In this document: positions 15,100 through 23,444 of the stretch, piece after piece
Numbering within the stretch: position 1 is the stretch's first letter
Layout: every line of letters starts with the position of its first letter
From: Oceanococcus sp041619315
Lineage (GTDB): Bacteria; Pseudomonadota; Gammaproteobacteria; Nevskiales; Oceanococcaceae
Length of the DNA: 29,572 bases
NCBI GenBank assembly: GCA_041619315.1
Contig: JBFKEC010000006.1
Span: forward strand, 1-29,572
Direction: 5' to 3'
Notes under the pieces: model-generated
Told to the model about the DNA's origin: nothing
The model's database searches: none
Seen by the model: only the letters and a program-made list of their open reading frames with translations
Position numbers and translations under genes: made by a program

Positions 15100-16538
15100 G
15101 GCGCCGCGTCCGACAATTCCAGAGAAATCCACTTGAGCTCGGTGAACTCTTCGATACTGTAACGCCCACCAGAGCGGCCCAGCCCGGACAAGCCCAGGCC
15201 ACCAACCGGGGCCAGTGCGTTGCTCTGGAAACTGTGCATGCCGATATGCACGGCGCCACTGCGTATCGCCCGCGCCGCACGAAAACCCCATTGCACATTG
15301 TGGGTAAGCACCGCCGCAGACAGACCGAAATCCGAATCGTTGGCCAGCTCAATGGCGTGATCCAGATCCCGCGCCGCCACGATCGAGGTCAACGGACCAA
15401 AGCTTTCATCGCACCATGCGGCACACTGGCGTGGCGTTTCAAGCAGTGCCGTGGGGGCATAGCACAAGCCCTCCAGCACCTTGCCGCCGGTCAGCAATTG
15501 CGCCCCGGCTTCAAGCGCACCGCGAACATGCTCTTCGATCTTGTCCACCGCGCGCTGATTGATCAACGGCCCGTAGGCGGTGTTCTCATCACGCAGATCA
15601 CCCACCTGCAGCGACTCACAGACCTGTTTGAAGGCCGCAATAAAAGGCTCATACACCTGCTCATGCACGATGATGCGCGAGTTGGCCATGCAGATCTGTC
15701 CGCCATGCCCGAACATGCCCTGAGCGGCAACCTCGGCAGCCTTTTGCACATCCACATCAGGCAGCACCAGTAGCGCACTTTTGCCGCCAAGCTCCAGCTG
15801 GGCCTTGATCATGCGCTGCATGGCCTGGGCGCCGATGGCCTTGCCGGTCGAGGTTGAACCGGTCAGCGCAATCCCATCAATGTCCGCATGACCGACCAGC
15901 GGTGCGCCACATTCCGCGCCAAACCCGGTCACCACATTCAGTGCTTCGGCCGGCAGGCCGGCTTCCATCATCAGACGGGCATAGGCCAGCGCGATCAGCG
16001 GAGTTTCTTCCGACGGCTTGACCACCACGGCATTACCAGCCGCCAGCGGAAACGCCACCATTTTGATCAACAGCGACAGCGGTGCGTTGTACGGCGACAC
16101 CACCGCAATGACTCCAAGCGGCTCGCGGAACACCATGGACATACGCTGCGGCGCATCGTTGGGGAAGGTATCGCCATACAGGCGTCGCACCTCGCCAGCT
16201 GCCGTGCGCAACAAATCTGCGGAATAGCGAATTTCGCCACGCGCCTTGGTGATGGTTGAACCGGACTCGTCGATGAGCACGTCAAGCAACAGGTCCTGAC
16301 CTTTTTCATCGAGCAAATCCGCCGCCTTGAGCAGGACCCGCTCGCGCTCACTCGGAGCCAGCGCCGCCCAGCTTGCAAACCCGCGACGGGCCGCCTGAAT
16401 CGCACGTTCGACATCATCAGCCGAGGCACGCGGCACGCTGCCCATGACGGTTTGAGTGGCCGGTGCCAGCACATCGAAGCGCTGCCCCGATTGCGCCTCC
16501 ACGGCCTGGCCGGCGATCAGCATCTGATCGGCAATCAT
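15096..16538 (-). CDS. NAD(P)-dependent aldehyde dehydrogenase (vanillin/benzaldehyde or semialdehyde type)
   Basis: This 480-residue protein is a complete aldehyde dehydrogenase. Asn151 is in SPYNAPLSL, the nucleotide-binding TGSTSTGKAIG lies near 226-236, the general base Glu249 is in LELGGKS and the catalytic Cys283 is in GHGGQICMANSR. The FREPLGVIAVVSPYNAPL pattern and the GGxGxSGxGRSGG end resemble vanillin, benzaldehyde and related dehydrogenases, but family-level substrate prediction is weak. Both its start and its stop overlap neighbours by 4 nt. Together with the next dehydrogenase it implies that two distinct aldehydes, or two successive oxidations, occur in the pathway. Confidence 0.94.
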   Translation of the reverse strand: MIADQMLIAGQAVEAQSGQRFDVLAPATQTVMGSVPRASADDVERAIQAARRGFASWAALAPSERERVLLKAADLLDEKGQDLLLDVLIDESGSTITKARGEIRYSADLLRTAAGEVRRLYGDTFPNDAPQRMSMVFREPLGVIAVVSPYNAPLSLLIKMVAFPLAAGNAVVVKPSEETPLIALAYARLMMEAGLPAEALNVVTGFGAECGAPLVGHADIDGIALTGSTSTGKAIGAQAMQRMIKAQLELGGKSALLVLPDVDVQKAAEVAAQGMFGHGGQICMANSRIIVHEQVYEPFIAAFKQVCESLQVGDLRDENTAYGPLINQRAVDKIEEHVRGALEAGAQLLTGGKVLEGLCYAPTALLETPRQCAAWCDESFGPLTSIVAARDLDHAIELANDSDFGLSAAVLTHNVQWGFRAARAIRSGAVHIGMHSFQSNALAPVGGLGLSGLGRSGGRYSIEEFTELKWISLELSDAAP

Positions 16539-17959
16539 CGTGCGCCAACTCCAATCACGCGGGTGCCACGGAAGAATTCAAAGGTTTCATACGCGCCTTC
16601 ATCACCCAGCCCAGACAGGCCCCAGGCCGGTCGTGGCGCCAGCGGGTGCAGATTGAGCAGACTCACCGCATTGATCTTGATCAAACCACTGCGAATGCGA
16701 TCGGCCACCTGCCAGGCCTGGTCTTCTTCACCAAACACATAGGCGGCCAAACCAAATGGTGTCTGGTTGGCCAGCTCAATCGCCTCGCCGTCATGCGCAA
16801 ATGTATGCACAACCGCGACCGGACCGAACACTTCTTCCAGCGTATCGGCAGGGTCCAGATCACACAGCAAACTGGGGGCAATAAACCAGCCCGGAAGATC
16901 CGGCGGCTGGACCGCTTCGATCAAGCGACCACCCTTGGCCAGCAGCGCGTCACGATATTTGAGCACGGTTTCACGATGCTGCTGCGAAACCAGTGGCCCC
17001 ATCTGGCTGGCAGGGTCCAGCGAGGACCCGATTTGAATCCTGGAAAGGCGCTCACTGACCTTGGCCAGCAAGGCCTCGGCGCAATTCTGATGCACCAGCA
17101 GACGACCCAGCGCGCGGCACCATTGTCCGTTGAGGGTGGTCAGCGCAGTGACCACACCGTCGGCGGCACGGTCCAGATCCGCACTTTCCAGCACCACCAA
17201 CGGGTTGTTTCCGCCCAGTTCCAGCTGCGCCGGCTTGATGCCCTGAGCACACGCGGCAGCCACCGCGCGCCCACCGGCCAGCCCGCCGGTAAACGATACG
17301 GCGCGCACCCGGTCATCGGCGGTCAGCGCTGCGCCAACCGAGCCATCACCATGCAGCAACTGCAACATGGCGGCGGGCAAGTCGCTCTCGGCCGCAGCCT
17401 CAACAATGATCTGAGCCGAACGCGGCGCCCATTCCGAAGGCTTGAGCAGCACCGGACAACCGGCAGCAAGCGCCGAAGCCATCTTGTGCGCGGCAATGCC
17501 CGCCGGCGCATTCCACGGTGCGATCACCGCAGCCGGGCCCAGCGGCAAACGCTCAATCTGCAGCGCGCCGTATGCGCCATCGCGCGGCGTTGGCTGCGGG
17601 TTTTCCTCGATCAGATCGGCGGCCTGGCGAAACGCCCCGGCACACACCTGAGCGAGCTTGCTGGTCAATGCGATGACCACGCCAGTGCACTGCGAATCGG
17701 CCTGCGCAATATCTTCGGCCCGGGTCAGTACGCGCTCCGCGATGTCGCGCAGCACTGCGGCCCGCGCCTCAGCGCTCAGCTGCGTCCAGCCACCCTGGTT
17801 ATGCAGCGCCTGCGCGCTGACGATGGCCCGTTCGATCTGCTCATCCGAACTGGCCGCCTGCGCAAACAGCGCCTCACCGGTGTTGGCGTCGCACACGGAC
17901 CGCTCCAGCGTGCGTGATGGCGCTTCCCAGCGACCGTCAATGTAGTTGCGCAATGTCAT
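16535..17959 (-). CDS. NAD(P)-dependent aldehyde dehydrogenase (second, diverged)
   Basis: The product is 474 residues with Asn150 (APWNAPAG), TGGLAGG near 224-230, Glu247 (LELGGNN) and catalytic Cys281 (GQWCRALGR), so it should be active. It is clearly different from its neighbour at 15096. A long plus-strand open frame covers nearly the same region but is an antisense artefact of the GC-rich code; the aldehyde dehydrogenase motifs settle the strand. Its ATG overlaps the stop of the acyl-CoA-dehydrogenase-fold gene (ATGA). The substrate is not deducible from sequence; context suggests an aldehyde released from ring or chain cleavage. Confidence 0.94.
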   Translation of the reverse strand: MTLRNYIDGRWEAPSRTLERSVCDANTGEALFAQAASSDEQIERAIVSAQALHNQGGWTQLSAEARAAVLRDIAERVLTRAEDIAQADSQCTGVVIALTSKLAQVCAGAFRQAADLIEENPQPTPRDGAYGALQIERLPLGPAAVIAPWNAPAGIAAHKMASALAAGCPVLLKPSEWAPRSAQIIVEAAAESDLPAAMLQLLHGDGSVGAALTADDRVRAVSFTGGLAGGRAVAAACAQGIKPAQLELGGNNPLVVLESADLDRAADGVVTALTTLNGQWCRALGRLLVHQNCAEALLAKVSERLSRIQIGSSLDPASQMGPLVSQQHRETVLKYRDALLAKGGRLIEAVQPPDLPGWFIAPSLLCDLDPADTLEEVFGPVAVVHTFAHDGEAIELANQTPFGLAAYVFGEEDQAWQVADRIRSGLIKINAVSLLNLHPLAPRPAWGLSGLGDEGAYETFEFFRGTRVIGVGAR

Positions 17960-19233
17960 TTTTTGCTCGCGACCCCGAAGCCAAGCTGCTCCGCCCCTTC
18001 GACCAGGAACTGCGCAGTCTGCAATCGACCACGCTCGGCCGGAAACGCCTGAACAAGGCCCATGGCGAGATCACGAATGGCCCGTGAGGCCGGCATGGAG
18101 AAGCCCGTGCCCGAGGTGCCCATCATCTTGAGCGCGCTCTGTGCCACCTTGAACGAGTACTCGGCGATCTGCCCCTTGGCGGTACGCCAGAAGGCGTTGA
18201 TCTCGGCCTTGGGGATCGGCGGATTGGGGTTGGACTCCAGCGAAACCTGACGCTGCGCCCACAAGATCGCAGTGTGCAGATCGGCGTACATCTCACCGAT
18301 CAATTGCTGCTGGAACGGGCCACTACCAATCGGCTTGCCGGTATCGGCAAAGGTACGCGTGGTGACCTGATGCATGGCTGCATCGTAGGCCGCGTATGCG
18401 CCGCCCAGGTAAATGATCGAGGCCGCAACCTGATTGCCGACAAACGAGGTGCGGCTCATTTCGCAGCTGCGCGCAAATGCGCCACGCATGGCCAGCGCAT
18501 CCTCGTCGGCGACAAATACATCTTCCAGCACCAGACCTTCGGTTGCGGTGCCGCGCATGCCCAGGGCGTCCCAGACCATACGTCCACGCTGACCCTTGGC
18601 ATCACGGCGCACGATGAAGTTGCACAGCCCGCTGGCATCTTCGATCCCTTCGAGACTGGCGGTAACCAGATACATGTCGGCCACACCGGTGGTGCAACCG
18701 AACGATTTGCTGCCGTTGAGCAACCAGCCGCCTTCGACCTTCTTGGCGGTGGTCTGGATGGTGATTGCGGCCTTCTCGGACTTCACGTCTTCGGAGGCGA
18801 AATTGGCCATCCACTGCCCTTCTGCGCCCATCAGCGTCAGCAGCTTTTCTGAGAATGCACGCACCACCGGCGCTTCTTCATCATTGAATTTCCCGGCCTC
18901 AAGCGCGGCCAGTGCCAATGTGCCGCGCGATGCGGAGGTGTTGTGAAAGAAGAAGCACAACGCGGTGGATGGGCACACCGTACCAATCGCAAACGACGCC
19001 GCAGCCCAGTCGCGCAGCCCGCCACCCAGACCGCCATATTCACGCGGCACGGTGAGTCCGAGCAGGCCCGCTTCGCTCATGATCCGGACATTGTCTGGAT
19101 TGAGGAAACCATCATGGTCCATGGCCTGGGCATTGGCCTTGAGAGCCGGCAAAATCGATTCAACCCGCTCGGCGCGCTCGCGCTCTTCAGGGGTGAGATC
19201 GTCAATCAGAATTTCAGCGGTCAGTTTGCTCAT
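17956..19233 (-). CDS. Acyl-CoA-dehydrogenase-fold flavoprotein (dehydrogenase or flavin-dependent monooxygenase)
   Basis: The start is taken at the ATG at 19233, preceded by GGAG at 6 nt, giving 425 residues. The three-domain acyl-CoA dehydrogenase fold is recognisable: LGLTVPREYGGLGGGL near 58-73, a middle beta-domain with GGWLLNGSKSFGCTTGVADMYLV near 168-190, and the C-terminal helical bundle with FQQQLIGEMYADLHTA near 307-322. Where medium-chain dehydrogenases have the catalytic Glu in YEGT, this protein reads RDLAMGLVQAFPAERG, with Ala396 at that place by eye. Such loss is seen in oxygenases of this fold (DszC/HsaA type), which use reduced flavin from a separate reductase; a flavin reductase is encoded at 25402. 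Both roles remain open. Confidence 0.88.
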   Translation of the reverse strand: MSKLTAEILIDDLTPEERERAERVESILPALKANAQAMDHDGFLNPDNVRIMSEAGLLGLTVPREYGGLGGGLRDWAAASFAIGTVCPSTALCFFFHNTSASRGTLALAALEAGKFNDEEAPVVRAFSEKLLTLMGAEGQWMANFASEDVKSEKAAITIQTTAKKVEGGWLLNGSKSFGCTTGVADMYLVTASLEGIEDASGLCNFIVRRDAKGQRGRMVWDALGMRGTATEGLVLEDVFVADEDALAMRGAFARSCEMSRTSFVGNQVAASIIYLGGAYAAYDAAMHQVTTRTFADTGKPIGSGPFQQQLIGEMYADLHTAILWAQRQVSLESNPNPPIPKAEINAFWRTAKGQIAEYSFKVAQSALKMMGTSGTGFSMPASRAIRDLAMGLVQAFPAERGRLQTAQFLVEGAEQLGFGVASKK

Positions 19234-19267
19234 AATGTTCTCCGCGCCCACTAGCGGACGCTGTGAT

Positions 19268-19525
19268 TCAGCCGCGCGCAGTTCGCAGCGGTATAAAGGT
19301 ATGGATGCGGTATTGACTCAGCCGTTGAGTCTGCGGATTCCATCGCATGCCGGGCCCGCGCTTAAAAACGCGCACCTGCCGGATCGGAGCTTGCACCCTG
19401 GGTGCCAGACCGAACTGTGGCAGGTGCGCACCGCCCCCCTCGGCGGTGACCTTCTTCAGGTCGAAACGCTTGCGTATTGTGGTCAGCGTCAGGTCGCATC
19501 GGCGCTGAGACAATCGGGTCAACAT
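19268..19525 (-). CDS. Possible small basic protein (85 aa) in the operon gap
   Basis: The 312 nt between the acyl-CoA-dehydrogenase-fold gene and the nitrilase gene are the only large gap in an operon where genes otherwise overlap. An ATG at 19525, 21 nt beyond the nitrilase stop, has AGGA 6 nt upstream and opens an 85-codon frame, rich in Arg and Gln (for example VRVFKRGPGMRWNPQTQRL). I recognise no family, signal or membrane segment. Overlapping frames also exist here, and GC-rich DNA makes such ORFs by chance, so this is a candidate only. Confidence 0.3.
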   Translation of the reverse strand: MLTRLSQRRCDLTLTTIRKRFDLKKVTAEGGGAHLPQFGLAPRVQAPIRQVRVFKRGPGMRWNPQTQRLSQYRIHTFIPLRTARG

Positions 19526-19545
19526 GTTGAATCCTGTCTGTGACT

Positions 19546-21267
19546 TCAGGCGCTGGCGGTGATCGCCGCCGACAGCCACCAGGCCCGGCCACGAACCAGA
19601 TCGGTGCCGAGCGAAACCACCTTGTTGGCGGCACAGGCCGGGTGCGCCGTCGCCATCGTCACGCCAGGCTCAAAACCGGCGCGGGTCAGTTCCGGCTGAC
19701 TGAGCAAGCCGTCAAACGGCCGCTCCTGCCACGGTGTCATCACCGTGAAATCTTTCTGCAGACTGCAGATCAGACTGGTGCCCAGCTCACCCGGCTGACA
19801 CGCCGCCACCACATTGATGCGGTTTTCGGCCGCACGTTCGACCAGACCTGTGCGCAGTTCCCAGGCCTCCAACGGCGCCAGCGGCACCATCAGCACATTG
19901 ACCCCGCGCATGGCCAGCAAACGGCCAATTTCCGGGTATTGCGCATCATCGCCACACAACACGGCCAGGTGGGCCGGCTGCTGCTCAAGGCTGCTGATGT
20001 CATCACTCAGTTCGGACCAGCTGTAACGCTGGCTGGCATGGAGCAATCCCTGACGCAGGATGACGCCGCTGGCGTCGAGCAAACCGGCTTTCAGTGCATA
20101 GCCCTGTGCGGTCGGCTCGACCAGACTCAGTGCCACACAGGCTGTTCCGCACACCGCCTGAAGCGCTGCGACAGCCTCGGCGCTGGCTTGCGCCAGCACG
20201 GGCGGCGTGTCGTTTGCGCCGGCGTAGAACAACTCCGGCAAAACCACATAACGCGCGCCGGCCGCAACGGCCTGCTCAACCGCCACACAAGCTGCGGCGA
20301 TTGCACCCTGCCCGGTGCCTGGGAGCTGAATGGCGGCCACCTCAACATCATCAGCGCCGGCATAAGTGGGCTCCGGCTGGGTCTGCGGATCTTCACCAAT
20401 CACCGCATACAGCTCGGGGCGTCGCGCGGCGATCAGATCGGTGCCGTCGGGACGCCGCACATCATCAAGTTCTGCCAGGTCAATATCCGCCCAGATCACT
20501 TCCTCGCGCTCTTCCGATGCACGAGCCAGAACCCGGCCATCCGGCGCCACAATCTGCGACTCGCCTGCGCCACTCAAAAATTTGACCGGAATCCCGGTTT
20601 GTTCGCTAACCGGCTCAAGCAGCGCGTCGGGAATCAGTGGCCCCACCTTGTTGGCCGCAACCACGAACACACGGTTCTCTGCCGCCCGCACCGGAATGTG
20701 CAAAGAGCCCTCATCCGAAGCAAACGAATTGAGGCTGTTGCATAAAACCTGTGCGCCACGCAGCGCCAGGCAGCGCGGCGTTTCACTCACCACCCCGTCC
20801 ATGCAGGCATACAGGCCCAGGCGTCCGATTGGCGTGTCGACGATCGGACCGGGTTCAGCAGCGCGCTGCAGAAACTGGTTTTCATGCCCGATCAGGACCT
20901 GCTTGTCATTGGTCGCCAGCATCTCGCCTTGTGGCGAAAACAGCAGGCTGGTGCCGGTGCACTGCTCGCCCTCGCCCTGCACCGTGCAGTTCACCACCAC
21001 ATGCGCCTGAATGCGCTTGGCCGCTGCCGCAATCGCCTGAACAAATTCACCGTCCAGACTCACCGACACGCGGTGGCAATGGGCTTGATCGTCATACCAG
21101 GATGCGTGGTTGGCGAACTCGGGCAGGACCACGAGATCCGGTTTGCATGCGCCGGCCGCTTCGAGCCAGTGCAAACAGGACTGCAGATTCCTGTCCACAT
21201 CGACCCCTACATGGAACTGCGCCGCCGCGACCCGGATACGCCGGGAAGACTGGGTTGTCACCGTCAT
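19546..21267 (-). CDS. Double-domain carbon-nitrogen hydrolase (nitrilase superfamily)
   Basis: This 573-residue protein is two nitrilase-superfamily domains in tandem; single-domain members are usually near 270-300 residues. Domain 1 (about 10-290) has the full Glu-Lys-Cys triad: Glu50 (VVLPEFAN), Lys122 (NDKQVLIGHEN) and Cys155 (LYACMDG). Domain 2 (about 305-570) keeps Glu345 (VVLPELFYAG) and Cys438 (AVLCGDD), but the Lys position falls in LLHASQRYSW with no Lys, so it is probably inactive or altered. Nitrilase-superfamily enzymes hydrolyse nitriles, amides or carbamoyl groups; AACMDG-type context and the neighbouring amidohydrolases favour an amide or ureide. It is the first gene of the minus operon, directly downstream of operator site 3. 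Confidence 0.9.
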   Translation of the reverse strand: MTVTTQSSRRIRVAAAQFHVGVDVDRNLQSCLHWLEAAGACKPDLVVLPEFANHASWYDDQAHCHRVSVSLDGEFVQAIAAAAKRIQAHVVVNCTVQGEGEQCTGTSLLFSPQGEMLATNDKQVLIGHENQFLQRAAEPGPIVDTPIGRLGLYACMDGVVSETPRCLALRGAQVLCNSLNSFASDEGSLHIPVRAAENRVFVVAANKVGPLIPDALLEPVSEQTGIPVKFLSGAGESQIVAPDGRVLARASEEREEVIWADIDLAELDDVRRPDGTDLIAARRPELYAVIGEDPQTQPEPTYAGADDVEVAAIQLPGTGQGAIAAACVAVEQAVAAGARYVVLPELFYAGANDTPPVLAQASAEAVAALQAVCGTACVALSLVEPTAQGYALKAGLLDASGVILRQGLLHASQRYSWSELSDDISSLEQQPAHLAVLCGDDAQYPEIGRLLAMRGVNVLMVPLAPLEAWELRTGLVERAAENRINVVAACQPGELGTSLICSLQKDFTVMTPWQERPFDGLLSQPELTRAGFEPGVTMATAHPACAANKVVSLGTDLVRGRAWWLSAAITASA

Positions 21268-21301
21268 CGAATCTGCTCTGCCGTGTTGGAACTCGGAGTC
21301 A

Positions 21302-21321
21302 AATGTATTATTGTTATAACA
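21302..21321 (-). promoter_or_regulatory. Operator site 3 of the four-site motif (minus strand)
   Basis: Read on the minus strand this is TGTTATAACAATAATACATT, which differs from site 4 at only two positions. It lies 34 nt upstream of the nitrilase start and in the divergent region shared with the bicupin gene. The embedded TTGTTATAACAA is a perfect 12-bp palindrome. Confidence 0.7.
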
Positions 21322-21448
21322 ACTATGTCAATGACCGCACGCACACGACGGCCATAGAGATATTTCTATGACCATGATCGGAAACATCTATTTTTACTGA
21401 CGGCGTGCGCGCTCTAATCTGAATGTCGTCTACTCACGAGGATGAACC

Positions 21449-22339
21449 ATGCGCCCACACGTTGAACTGATTCAGGATGATGACCTCATCTGGCACCCGT
21501 CAGAACTGGTCGGCGGACAAGGCACCGCGCTGCAGAAAAACCTGTCTTATGATGAAGAAGACGGCTCAGTGTCGGCCAAGGTGCTGTTTGAAACACCGTG
21601 GACCCGCCCGGCCGGCGTTCATGCTGCGCAGACCGAGTGGTATGTGCTCAAGGGCTGCGTCACCATCGGTGACGAAGTGCTCAAAGAAGGCGGCTACTGG
21701 GTCACCCCCGCTGGCGTGGTCGCACCGGCCATCAGCGTCGAAGCTGGCACCGAAATTCTGTATTTCCGTGAATACGGCGACTGGAAGTTTGAAGCCACCG
21801 ACAAGCCCTGGGACAGTGTGGGCGAAGACAAAAAGCTGATCGTCAAACGCACGGACGAGATGGACTGGATCAACGTCGAAGATGGCAGCCCGATGCGCTT
21901 CGACCTGGGTGGCACACCGGTTCCCGGCCTGTTTATCAAACTGCTGTACCGCGATGAAAAAACCGGCTTCTATACGCGCTTGATCAAGGCCAAGCCGAAC
22001 TGGCGTGAGCATCCTCTGGCCCACCACCCCTGCTACGAAGAAGCCTACACCCTGGAAGGCAGCTTCCATTTCAACTTCGGCGAAATGAAGCGTGGAACCT
22101 ACTTCTTCCGCCCACCGCTGATTCGCCATGGTGATTTCACCGCCGGTGACGAAGGCACCGTGTGGCTGCTGCGTTGCGACGGCGATCTGGTTGACTGGTA
22201 CACCGACAACGCACGCATGGAAATGCACGGCGATCCGGTCAACTGGGGGCCTGAGTATCCGCACGCACAGGATCCGGTTCCGCTGCAGCCGGTTCGCTCG
22301 CGCTCGATCGGCCCGATGAAAGACCCCTACTACACCTGA
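21449..22339 (+). CDS. Bicupin protein, possible metal-dependent enzyme
   Basis: The product is 296 residues with an AGGATGAACC leader before the ATG. Two cupin barrels are visible. The first (about 45-110) has GVHAAQTEWYVLKG, offering His58 and Glu63 as ligands. The second (about 160-250) has EHPLAHHPCYEEAYTLEG and RPPLIRHGDF, offering His192/193, Glu197/198 and His227. Only the second barrel shows a nearly complete metal-binding set. It resembles ChrR-like or DUF4437-type cupins, some of which are dioxygenases or isomerases; I cannot name the reaction. It is transcribed away from operator site 3 and is the only gene in its unit; its end overlaps the end of the LysR gene by 10 nt tail to tail. 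Confidence 0.85.
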   Translation: MRPHVELIQDDDLIWHPSELVGGQGTALQKNLSYDEEDGSVSAKVLFETPWTRPAGVHAAQTEWYVLKGCVTIGDEVLKEGGYWVTPAGVVAPAISVEAGTEILYFREYGDWKFEATDKPWDSVGEDKKLIVKRTDEMDWINVEDGSPMRFDLGGTPVPGLFIKLLYRDEKTGFYTRLIKAKPNWREHPLAHHPCYEEAYTLEGSFHFNFGEMKRGTYFFRPPLIRHGDFTAGDEGTVWLLRCDGDLVDWYTDNARMEMHGDPVNWGPEYPHAQDPVPLQPVRSRSIGPMKDPYYT

Positions 22340-23328
22340 GTCGGCAATTTGGGGCGATGATGGTGCTCCCAATAGGTCGTGGCATCGGCAAGCATGTCAC
22401 GACCTTCATTGAGCACGTAATCCAGAAATGTCTTGGTCACCAGCGACTGTGGCCGGGTATTGCGCCAGGCCATATGCCAGCTCCCGGCAATCGGGAAGCC
22501 GCGCAGCGCCAGTTCGACCAGCTCGTCATGATCGCCCTGATCCAGCGTGAGCCTGGGCACCACAGCCAGGCCCATGCGGGCCAGCACCGCATGCTTGATG
22601 CCCTCATTGCTGGCGATCGTCATTTTGTGCTGCAGACGACAGCCCTGCTGGCGCAAATGGGTTTCGGTCGCCAGACGCGTGGCCGATCCGGCCTCACGCA
22701 CAATGAACAGCTCATCCTCAATCTCTGACCAGTCGACTGCGCTTGACTGGGCACAGCGATGGCTGCGCGGTGCGATCACAACCAGATGGTTGCTGCCGAT
22801 GACCTCGCAGCTCATGCGTGGATCATCAACCCGCTCACCCAGCAGATACAGATCATCCTGATTGGCGTCGCAGCGGTTCAACAGGGCCTGATGATTGGCC
22901 ACCTCAAGTTCGACCGTAATCTGAGGATAGAGACGCACAAACGGGCCGAGCAAATGCGGCACAAAGCATTCTGCTGAACGGGCCACCGCGAGTCGCAAAC
23001 GGCCCGCCTGCAAGCCTTTGAGATCAGCCAGCGCGGTATCCAGACGCGCCATCTGATCGAGCACCCCGCGCGCATGGGTGACCACCGCCTGGCCCACCTC
23101 AGTCAGCACAACACGCCGTGCATTCAGTTCATACAGCGGCAAGCCGATGCGATCTGCCAGCGTTTTGAGCTGCATCGATGCGCTGGGCTGGGTCATGTGC
23201 AACTCCTCAGCCGCCCCGGCGATGCTGCCGCAGTCAGCCAGCTTGACGATGATTTCGAGCTGGCGAAGCGTGCCTATGCGGGCGGAGCGCCCGTACGCGC
23301 TTGGCGGCCCTTTTGCGTCCTTATCCAT
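22330..23328 (-). CDS. LysR-family transcriptional regulator
   Basis: I place the start at the ATG at 23328, which has GGGAG 6 nt upstream, giving 332 residues; further in-frame starts lie at 23334 and upstream. Residues about 20-80 are the LysR helix-turn-helix (LRQLEIIVKLADCGSIAGAAEELHMTQPSASMQLKTL). The rest is a periplasmic-binding-fold effector domain, with RLRLAVARS near 110 and a long C-terminus. It is divergent from the racemase-fold operon across operator site 4, the usual layout for a LysR activator and its target. The window thus holds two potential pathway regulators, this one and the GntR protein. Confidence 0.93.
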   Translation of the reverse strand: MDKDAKGPPSAYGRSARIGTLRQLEIIVKLADCGSIAGAAEELHMTQPSASMQLKTLADRIGLPLYELNARRVVLTEVGQAVVTHARGVLDQMARLDTALADLKGLQAGRLRLAVARSAECFVPHLLGPFVRLYPQITVELEVANHQALLNRCDANQDDLYLLGERVDDPRMSCEVIGSNHLVVIAPRSHRCAQSSAVDWSEIEDELFIVREAGSATRLATETHLRQQGCRLQHKMTIASNEGIKHAVLARMGLAVVPRLTLDQGDHDELVELALRGFPIAGSWHMAWRNTRPQSLVTKTFLDYVLNEGRDMLADATTYWEHHHRPKLPTQV

Positions 23329-23399
23329 CGGCATCTCCCGAGCCTTGAAGCCGCAGTATGAGGTGGCTCGACAAGCGCATCCACACACCATATCCTTAT

Positions 23400-23419
23400 T
23401 GTTATATCATTAATACATT
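23400..23419 (+). promoter_or_regulatory. Operator site 4 of the four-site motif
   Basis: TGTTATATCATTAATACATT lies between the LysR gene (start 23328, minus) and the racemase-fold gene (start 23445, plus). It is 25 nt from the plus-strand start and overlaps AT-rich sequence that could contain a -10 element (TATATC follows at once). Confidence 0.7.
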
Positions 23420-23444
23420 ATATCTGTGAAAGGTGTCTGATCTG

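Noticed and set aside
14293..15291. Longer 332-residue version of the alpha/beta-hydrolase-fold gene
   Set aside because: The extra 64 residues lie inside the aldehyde dehydrogenase gene in another frame and are Trp/Arg-rich low-quality sequence; the GTG at 15099 overlapping the upstream stop fits the operon's coupling pattern.
16463..17917. 484-codon open frame on the plus strand
   Set aside because: It lies antisense to the second aldehyde dehydrogenase, whose catalytic Asn, Glu and Cys motifs are intact. The translated plus frame is rich in Arg, Gln and His with no recognisable domain, typical of a GC-rich shadow.
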